A DNA stretch of 9,396 nucleotides, taken from JBJXHG01 sp046160865 (lineage in GTDB: Bacteria > Planctomycetota > UBA1135 > GCA-002686595). Positions 5,286 through 9,396 of this stretch are shown here, piece after piece. Numbering within the stretch: position 1 is the stretch's first letter; each line of letters starts with the position of its first letter. The notes under the pieces are model-generated. The model saw nothing but the letters and a program-made list of their open reading frames with translations, had not been told where the DNA came from and made no database searches. A program made the translations under genes and the position numbers. The stretch is taken from positions 1-9,396 of the forward strand of contig JBJXHG010000059.1 in the NCBI GenBank assembly GCA_046160865.1, given 5' to 3'.

Positions 5286-8168
5286 ATGTTGACCTCGATC
5301 GCTCTCGCCGCGGCGCTCACTCCCATCGGCACCGGATCTTCCGAGCACGTGCAACTCGGCGATCTGCCCGCCGGCCGACCCGATGCGTTCGTCGTGAGCG
5401 TGGATCGGGCCGGCTCGGTCCGCGATCTCGTGCTCGCGCGTCACGACCTGCGCGCGCACGGCGCCGTGCTGCGCATCGGCGGCAGCGCGTTGCACGGCGC
5501 GGAGCTCCCCGCCTCGCGGGTCTACCGAGGATCCGTCGCCGGCGACCCCGGGAGCACCGTGCTCGCGCGACTCGCGGACGACGGACTGCACGCGCGTGTC
5601 ATCGAAGGCGGCGGCGAGACGTGGTCGATCCGGCCGACGGTGCGCGGACACGCGCTGCGTGACGAGGCGCTGCCGGCTCTCGCGTGCGGTAGTGACGCGT
5701 TGGCGAGCGGCGCGACGATCACGGCGCTGACGCCGCCGGCGACGGCCCACGCTCCCTCGCTCGCGCGGCGGCCGCGGCTGTGCACGACCCTGTGCGAGAT
5801 CGCGTTCGACGCCGACTACGACTACTTCCTGCTCAAGGGCTCCTCGGTCGAGAACGTCGTCGACACGATCGACGACTACATGAACCAAGTCGACTTCTAC
5901 TACACGCGCGACACGCGGATCACCTACCGCATCACGGCCTACGTCGTGCGCACCGCGCCGTTCTACGCGCCGACGTCGGGCGGCGATCTGCTCGACGACT
6001 TCCGCGCCGAGTGGAACGCGAACCAGACGCACATCCGCCGCGACATCGCGCACCTGATGACGGACGCGCCGGGCAGCATCATTCAATACGGCGGGCTCGC
6101 GTGGGTCGGCGTCATGTGCACGAGCTCGGGCTACGGTTGGAGCCGCGACGATCCGTACGCGCTCGGCCACGAGATCGGCCACAACTGGGGTGCACCGCAC
6201 TGCCTCGACCAGAGCCCGTGCAACAACATGTGCGGTGGCTGCTTCTACATCGCGCCCAACACGAAGGACGTCATCGCCGCGACGCGCGATTCGGCGCCGT
6301 GCCTCGCGCTCGTGCCGACGAATCCGGCGCAGGTGCCACCCTACGCGCGTCCCGATGGCATCGAAGTGCGCAAGGACGACTACGACTCGGTCTCGCCGAT
6401 CGTGTTCGACGTGCTCGGCAACGACGAGGACGGCAACTGCGAGCGACTCGTGCTGCACGACTTCGATGCGCAGAGCGAGCGCGGCGCGCAGGTCGCGCTG
6501 TCGCCCGGCACCGGTCCGCTCGGGCGTGACGAGCTCGAGTACAGCCTGCCGGCCGAGGCGTTCGTCGGCGACGACCGCTTCGCATACGCCGTTCGCGACA
6601 GCGGCGCGCTGTCGAGCGACGGCTCGGTGAGCGTGCGCGTCTTGCCCGTGGAGCTCGAGGCGCTCTTCCGCTTCGACGAAACGGTCGGTGTCGCAGCCGC
6701 GGACGCATCCGGCAAAGGCCACACGGGCACGACGTCCGGCGGTCCGCTGTGGACGAGCGGGCTCTTCGACGGCGCGCTCGAGCTCGACGGCGTGAACGAT
6801 CACGTCGCGCTGCCGCCGCTCGACCTCGACTCGGACGAGATCACGATCACGGCCTGGGTGCGGCGCAACGGCAGCCAAATACCGCGCGCCGGCATCGTGT
6901 TCAGCCGCGCCGCGAGCACGTACGCGGGCCTGCAGCTCGGCAGCGCGAACGAGCTGCGCTACGCCTGGAACGGCGCGAGCAACACGATCAACTTCAACTC
7001 CGGCCTCGTCGTCCCGGACGCGCAGTGGGTGTTCGTCGCGCTCACCGTCGAGCCGACGCGCGCCAGCCTCTATCTCCACGACGGGACGCTGCACTCCGCC
7101 GTCAACCCGATCGCGCACGCGCGCGAAGCGTTCGACGGCGAGACGCGCATCGGACACGACGCGAACGCGAACAACCGGCGCTTCCGCGGACGGCTCGACG
7201 ACGTGCGCATCTACGACTACGCGCTCTCCGCGGCGGAGATCGCGGCGCTCGTGAACGGCGGCCGCGCCGAAGCGCCGTATCCGTTCGACGGTGCCGCGAC
7301 GCCCGAGACGAACGCCACGCTCACGTGGACCTTTGGACCCGCCGCCGCGACGCACGACGTGTACTTCGGCACGAGCTACGCCGCCGTGCGCGACGCGACG
7401 CCGCTCTCGCCCGAGTACTTCGGCAACCAGAGCGGGCTCGCGTTCGCGGCCGGCGCGCTCGCATCCGGCACCGAGTACTACTGGCGCATCGACGAGGTGC
7501 TCGGCACGCGCACGCCAGGCCACGTGTGGCAGTTCCGGCTGGCCGAGTTCGGCCGCTGGAAGCTCGACGAGACCGCCGGCTCGAGCGCGCTCGACAGCCA
7601 AGGCGGCGATCACGGCACCTACGTCGGCGGCGTCACGTTGAATCGAGCCGGCGCGGCGCCGTGGCTCGGCACTGCGGCGTCGTTCGACGGCGTCAACGAT
7701 CGCGTCGACCTGCCGGCGCTCGCGCTGCACACGGATCGCGCGACGATCACGTGCTGGGCGAAGCGCAACGGCAACCTGAACTCGTTCGCGGGTCTCGTGT
7801 TCAGCCGCGCGGCGAGCACGGTCGCAGGCCTGAACGTCGGCGACGCGAACGAGTTGCGCTACCACTGGAACGGCGACAGCACGACGTGGGGCTTCGACTC
7901 GGGGCTCGTGCTCCCCGACGGCGCGTGGGCGTTCTGCGCGGTGGTCGTCGAGCCGACGCGCGCGACGCTCTATCTCGGACAGAACGGTGTGCTGGCGTCG
8001 GTCACGAACGCCGTCTCGCACGGCATCGAGGAGTTCAACGGCAACGCCGTGATCGGCCGCGACCCGAGCGGCGCGCGCTTCTTCCGCGGCGCGCTCGACG
8101 ACGTGCGCATCTACGACGCGGCGCTCACGCCCGCCGAGGTCCAGCGCGTGTTCGACGGCACGCTGTAG
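5286..8168 (+). CDS. secreted reprolysin-like metalloprotease with Ig-like, LamG, Fn3-like and LamG domains
   Basis: Protein of 960 residues, predicted to be an extracellular zinc endopeptidase. A short signal peptide (MLTSIALAAALTPIG) supports the ATG at 5286; the frame is open back to 5103 but would overlap the divergent gene's start. Residues about 20-130 resemble an M12B-type propeptide (GSVAGDPGSTVLARLADDG). The catalytic domain (about 166-345) has the zinc motif HEIGHNWGAPH with H295, E296, H299 and H305, plus a Met-turn candidate CNNMCGG around M315. It is cysteine-rich, as in metzincins of the ADAM/reprolysin type. Then come a cadherin/Big_9-like domain (about 346-455; FDVLGNDEDGN), LamG jellyroll 1 (456-659), an Fn3-like planctomycetal linker (660-755; ATHDVYFGTS, YYWRIDEV) and LamG jellyroll 2 (756-960). 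The LamG domains probably bind glycans or surface polymers. No sorting signal or membrane anchor is seen at the C-terminus, which ends in the second LamG. The exact substrate is unknown. Confidence 0.9.
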   Translation: MLTSIALAAALTPIGTGSSEHVQLGDLPAGRPDAFVVSVDRAGSVRDLVLARHDLRAHGAVLRIGGSALHGAELPASRVYRGSVAGDPGSTVLARLADDGLHARVIEGGGETWSIRPTVRGHALRDEALPALACGSDALASGATITALTPPATAHAPSLARRPRLCTTLCEIAFDADYDYFLLKGSSVENVVDTIDDYMNQVDFYYTRDTRITYRITAYVVRTAPFYAPTSGGDLLDDFRAEWNANQTHIRRDIAHLMTDAPGSIIQYGGLAWVGVMCTSSGYGWSRDDPYALGHEIGHNWGAPHCLDQSPCNNMCGGCFYIAPNTKDVIAATRDSAPCLALVPTNPAQVPPYARPDGIEVRKDDYDSVSPIVFDVLGNDEDGNCERLVLHDFDAQSERGAQVALSPGTGPLGRDELEYSLPAEAFVGDDRFAYAVRDSGALSSDGSVSVRVLPVELEALFRFDETVGVAAADASGKGHTGTTSGGPLWTSGLFDGALELDGVNDHVALPPLDLDSDEITITAWVRRNGSQIPRAGIVFSRAASTYAGLQLGSANELRYAWNGASNTINFNSGLVVPDAQWVFVALTVEPTRASLYLHDGTLHSAVNPIAHAREAFDGETRIGHDANANNRRFRGRLDDVRIYDYALSAAEIAALVNGGRAEAPYPFDGAATPETNATLTWTFGPAAATHDVYFGTSYAAVRDATPLSPEYFGNQSGLAFAAGALASGTEYYWRIDEVLGTRTPGHVWQFRLAEFGRWKLDETAGSSALDSQGGDHGTYVGGVTLNRAGAAPWLGTAASFDGVNDRVDLPALALHTDRATITCWAKRNGNLNSFAGLVFSRAASTVAGLNVGDANELRYHWNGDSTTWGFDSGLVLPDGAWAFCAVVVEPTRATLYLGQNGVLASVTNAVSHGIEEFNGNAVIGRDPSGARFFRGALDDVRIYDAALTPAEVQRVFDGTL
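6651..8165 (+). repeat. internal duplication of LamG modules, about 900-bp period
   Basis: Two LamG modules in the protease gene align at a nearly constant 900-bp offset. GTGTTCAGCCGCG occurs at 6897 and 7797, and CTCGACGACGTGCGCATCTA at 7194 and 8094. Shared protein patterns are VFSRAAST, NELRY-x-WNG, VEPTRA and LDDVRIYD. The only shifts I noticed are a three-codon difference near the start and one-codon compensating indels late. A unit of LamG plus Fn3-like linker explains the period. Confidence 0.85.
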
Positions 8169-8280
8169 CAGCTCGAACGCGACGCGCGCGCGCACACCGT
8201 TCGTGACTCTGCTCGACGGCCGCTTCCGCGCGGGCGTGCGCGGTGGAGCCGTCGATGCGCAGATCGACGTTGGCGCACGG

Positions 8281-8299
8281 TCGCCGCGGTACGCGGTGA
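8281..8299. terminator. hairpin in convergent gap, weak terminator candidate
   Basis: TCGCCGCG and CGCGGTGA (with one G:T pair) form an eight-pair stem closed by the three-base loop GTA. It is followed by GAAACGCGGG, not by a T-tract, so it would need Rho or act as an end-stabilising hairpin. It overlaps the shared motif copy at 8295-8312. Confidence 0.3.
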
Positions 8300-8312
8300 G
8301 AAACGCGGGTCA
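8295..8312 (+). repeat. intergenic motif copy 2, GGTGAGAAACGCGGG
   Basis: Together with the seven bases around its left end, ACGCGGTGAGAAACGCGGGT matches the minus-strand copy at 9274-9292 and its flank. Over 22 aligned positions there are 18 identities, and all four differences are C/T. The two copies point towards each other and bracket the FAH-family gene. Function unknown. Confidence 0.4.
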
Positions 8313-8324
8313 GGACGTGCTCTC

Positions 8325-8343
8325 GCGCACGCGGGGTGTGCGC
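8325..8343. terminator. second short hairpin in convergent gap
   Basis: GCGCAC (8325-8330) pairs with GTGCGC (8338-8343) around the loop GCGGGGT. It lies 22 bp past the stop of the minus-strand FAH-family gene, so it could end that transcript. The stem is only six pairs and there is no T-tract; in such GC-rich sequence it may be chance. Confidence 0.22.
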
Positions 8344-8364
8344 AGCGCAGGCTGCGGCGCCAAG

Positions 8365-9219
8365 TCAGCTCTCCGCGACGATCCGCTGCCGCGCCGCGCC
8401 GAGTCCGTCGATGCCGCTCTCGACGACGTCGCCGGCCTTCAAGAACACCGGCGGATCGCAGCCGAGACCGACTCCGGCCGGCGTGCCCGTGCTGATCACG
8501 TCACCGGGCAAGAGCGTCATGAACTGGCTGACGTAGCTGACGAGCTTCGTCACGCCGAAGATCATCGCCTCCGTGTTGCCGTCCTGACGCGTCACACCGT
8601 TCACGGTGAGCCACAGTCGTGCGCGCTGGAAGTGCGGCAGCTCGTCCTTCGTCGCGAGCCACGGTCCAATCGGACCGAAGGTGTCAGCGCTCTTGCCCTT
8701 CACCCATTGCCCGCCGCGCTCGAGCTGGAACGCGCGCTCGGAGTAGTCGTTGTGCAGCGCGAAGCCGAGCACGTGGTCGAGCGCGCGCGACTCGTCGACG
8801 TACTTCGCGCGCCGTCCGATCACGATCGCGAGCTCGACCTCCCAATCGACCTTCGTGCCGCCGCGCGGGATCACGACGTCGTCGTTCGGGCCCGAGAGCG
8901 CGCTGGTCGCCTTCAGGAAGAACACCGGCTCGCTCGGGATCTTGGCCTTCGTCTCGCGCGCGTGATCGACGTAGTTCAGTCCGATGCCGACGATCTTGCT
9001 CGGACGCGCGATCGGCGGGCCGAGACGTTGCGCAGGATCGAGCCTGGGAGCGCGCTCGGCGTTGCGCTCGAGCCAGCTGGCGAGGCGCCGCTCTCCGTCG
9101 CTCGCGAGGAACGGCTCGCTCCAATCGCTGCCGAAGCCGCTGCAATCGACGCGCGTGCCGTCCGCGAGCACGACGCCCGGCACCTCGCGATTCGGGGGAC
9201 CGACACGGATCAGCTTCAT
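8365..9219 (-). CDS. fumarylacetoacetate hydrolase family protein, probable diketo-deoxy-sugar-acid hydrolase
   Basis: Protein of 284 residues, the usual length for the group annotated as 2,4-diketo-3-deoxy-L-fuconate or L-rhamnonate hydrolase (often also named ureidoglycolate lyase). These cytoplasmic enzymes cleave a carbon-carbon bond of diketo acids in non-phosphorylating fucose and rhamnose breakdown. Conserved blocks are IVGIGLNYVDHARE (76-89), EPVFFLKATSALSGPNDD (97-114), TKVDWEVELAIVIG (122-135), HNDYSERAFQLERGGQW (156-172), KGKSADTFGPIGPWL (174-188) and STGTPAGVGLG (243-253). The probable metal ligands are E127, E129 and D158; K176 is a candidate active-site lysine. The usual NDVSER reads NDYSER here. 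The ATG at 9219 is chosen because the family starts with MKL-x-R-x-GPP; an in-frame ATG at 9258 would add 13 residues. A GAGCGG sequence nine bases upstream is a weak ribosome site. No sugar-acid dehydrogenase or transporter lies beside it, so the exact substrate stays open. Confidence 0.9.
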   Translation of the reverse strand: MKLIRVGPPNREVPGVVLADGTRVDCSGFGSDWSEPFLASDGERRLASWLERNAERAPRLDPAQRLGPPIARPSKIVGIGLNYVDHARETKAKIPSEPVFFLKATSALSGPNDDVVIPRGGTKVDWEVELAIVIGRRAKYVDESRALDHVLGFALHNDYSERAFQLERGGQWVKGKSADTFGPIGPWLATKDELPHFQRARLWLTVNGVTRQDGNTEAMIFGVTKLVSYVSQFMTLLPGDVISTGTPAGVGLGCDPPVFLKAGDVVESGIDGLGAARQRIVAES

Positions 9220-9251
9220 GCGCCGCTCAAGAGAGCACGCGGAGAGCGCGA

Positions 9252-9265
9252 GTGCCACGCGGCAC
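9252..9265. repeat. small hairpin upstream of the FAH-family gene
   Basis: GTGCC (9252-9256) and GGCAC (9261-9265) are perfectly complementary around four bases. The hairpin is 33 bp upstream of the ATG at 9219 and just downstream, on the minus strand, of the possible stop at 9274. It could sit in the leader of the FAH gene or end an upstream gene. It is short and of low weight. Confidence 0.25.
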
Positions 9266-9273
9266 GGCCGACG

Positions 9274-9292
9274 TTAGCCCGCATTTCTCACC
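9274..9292 (-). repeat. intergenic motif copy 3, GGTGAGAAATGCGGGCTAA
   Basis: On the minus strand GGTGAGAAATGCGGGCTAA lies 55 bp upstream of the FAH-family ATG. It is the clearest relative of the copy at 8295-8312, in opposite orientation. The 9-mer CAGGACGTG also accompanies both copies, downstream of the left one and directly upstream of the right one. Either the motif is a non-coding dispersed element, or its TAA ends an unseen gene. Confidence 0.4.
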
Positions 9293-9396
9293 ACGTCCTG
9301 CTGCGGTCGCGCCAGCGCGCTCGGAGCGGCGTTGTTGAATCGGAATCGATCCTCGCTGACCTTCCAGGTCACCTCCGGTCGATTCCGATTCAACGC
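9274..9396 (-). CDS. possible 3' end of a minus-strand gene, partial at right edge
   Basis: A minus frame is open from the window edge for 40 codons to a TAA at 9274-9276 (for example EVTWKVSEDRFRFNNAAPSA, then QQDVVRNAG at the end). The residues are protein-like and the 54-bp gap to the FAH gene would suit an operon. Against it, about a quarter of the codons end in A or T, with AAT, CGA and AGA, unlike the neighbours. The stretch also contains a large palindrome, and the opposite strand offers an equally open frame. The family is not recognisable. The call is weak. Confidence 0.25.
   Translation of the reverse strand, partial: ALNRNRPEVTWKVSEDRFRFNNAAPSALARPQQDVVRNAG
9334..9394. repeat. nested inverted repeat, 16-bp outer and 6-bp inner arms
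   Basis: GTTGAATCGGAATCGA (9334-9349) is perfectly repeated in reverse complement at 9379-9394. Between them lies a second perfect palindrome, TGACCT-TCC-AGGTCA (9357-9371), separated from each outer arm by exactly seven unpaired bases. GCG flanks both outer ends; on the left a duplicated TTG intervenes. The outer arms are about 44% G+C, well below the window. As RNA this would be a long hairpin with a symmetric internal loop; as DNA, a two-part site for a dimeric protein or recombinase. Only three bases lie between the right arm's edge and the window end. Confidence 0.75.

Larger units (their letters stand above)
8169..8364. other. non-coding gap between convergent genes
   Basis: These 196 bp separate the stops of the protease gene and the FAH-family gene. 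No frame looks like protein. The stretch holds two GC-rich hairpins (8281-8299 and 8325-8343) and one copy of the shared intergenic motif (8295-8312). I see nothing else in it. Confidence 0.6.

Noticed and set aside
3197..5662. An 821-codon plus-strand frame across the foldase gene
   Set aside because: Low-complexity R/L/E-rich composition with no domain; it mirrors the codon pattern of the minus-strand gene.
5181..8195. A 1004-codon open frame on the minus strand opposite the protease
   Set aside because: It is an arginine- and valine-rich shadow produced by high G+C; the plus strand has a signal peptide, a zinc site and recognisable domains.
9220..9258. A lipoprotein-like start (MALALSAC) for the FAH-family protein
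   Set aside because: The family is cytoplasmic and normally begins at the MKLIRVGPP position; the upstream residues are most likely untranslated leader.
9357..9371. TGACCT-TCC-AGGTCA resembling a nuclear-receptor response element
   Set aside because: Such elements belong to animal transcription factors; in a bacterial sequence the match is coincidence within a larger palindrome.
9334..9394. Integron attC site (the outer ends read GTTGAAT and ATTCAAC, matching GTTRRRY and RYYYAAC)
   Set aside because: The two core boxes are in the opposite order from an attC site, and no integrase or cassette array is present.
1..9396. CRISPR array, tRNA or rRNA gene
   Set aside because: No regularly spaced short repeats, cloverleaf-like sequence or conserved rRNA segment was seen. 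The GGTCACCTCC near 9368 resembles a 16S 3' end only over a few bases.

Overview
The window is a GC-rich bacterial segment (roughly two-thirds G+C by eye, third codon positions nearly all G or C). It most likely comes from a Planctomycetota bacterium. The strongest clue is the large secreted protein at 5286-8168, which joins a zincin metalloprotease to LamG-type jellyroll domains. Its linker carries the '..ATHDVYFGTS..' and '..YYWRIDEV..' signatures typical of planctomycetal surface proteins. No rRNA, tRNA, CRISPR array or transposase is recognisable. The phylum call is inference from domain content, not from a marker gene.

Layout, left to right. (i) Positions 1-448 hold minus-strand sequence with clear coding character, split between two reading frames and running off the left edge; it looks like a decayed gene or one with sequencing indels. 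(ii) 488-1279 (+) is a class I SAM-dependent methyltransferase. It converges on (iii) 1331-3151 (-), a secreted protein of the planctomycetal DUF3352-like type; an 8-bp-stem hairpin lies between the two stops. (iv) 3281-5110 (-) is a membrane-anchored PpiD/SurA-type periplasmic chaperone without a visible parvulin domain, co-directional with (iii). (v) 5111-5285 is a divergent promoter region. (vi) 5286-8168 (+) is the secreted reprolysin-like metalloprotease. (vii) 8169-8364 is non-coding, with hairpins. (viii) 8365-9219 (-) is a fumarylacetoacetate-hydrolase-family enzyme of the diketo-deoxy-sugar-acid hydrolase type. (ix) 9220-9396 holds a small hairpin, a motif shared with other intergenic regions, and a large nested inverted repeat reaching almost to the right edge, possibly inside the 3' end of another minus-strand gene.

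The genes do not form one obvious pathway. Three of them act at or outside the membrane: the foldase-like protein, the DUF3352-like protein and the metalloprotease. Their adjacency fits envelope and secretion housekeeping plus degradation of extracellular protein or glycoprotein. The FAH-family enzyme would act in the cytoplasm on sugar acids. I see no convincing new multi-gene system. The most interesting observations are the three-copy intergenic GGYGAGAARYGCGG motif, the nested palindrome at the right edge, the frame-broken gene at the left edge, and the 900-bp-period LamG duplication in the protease.
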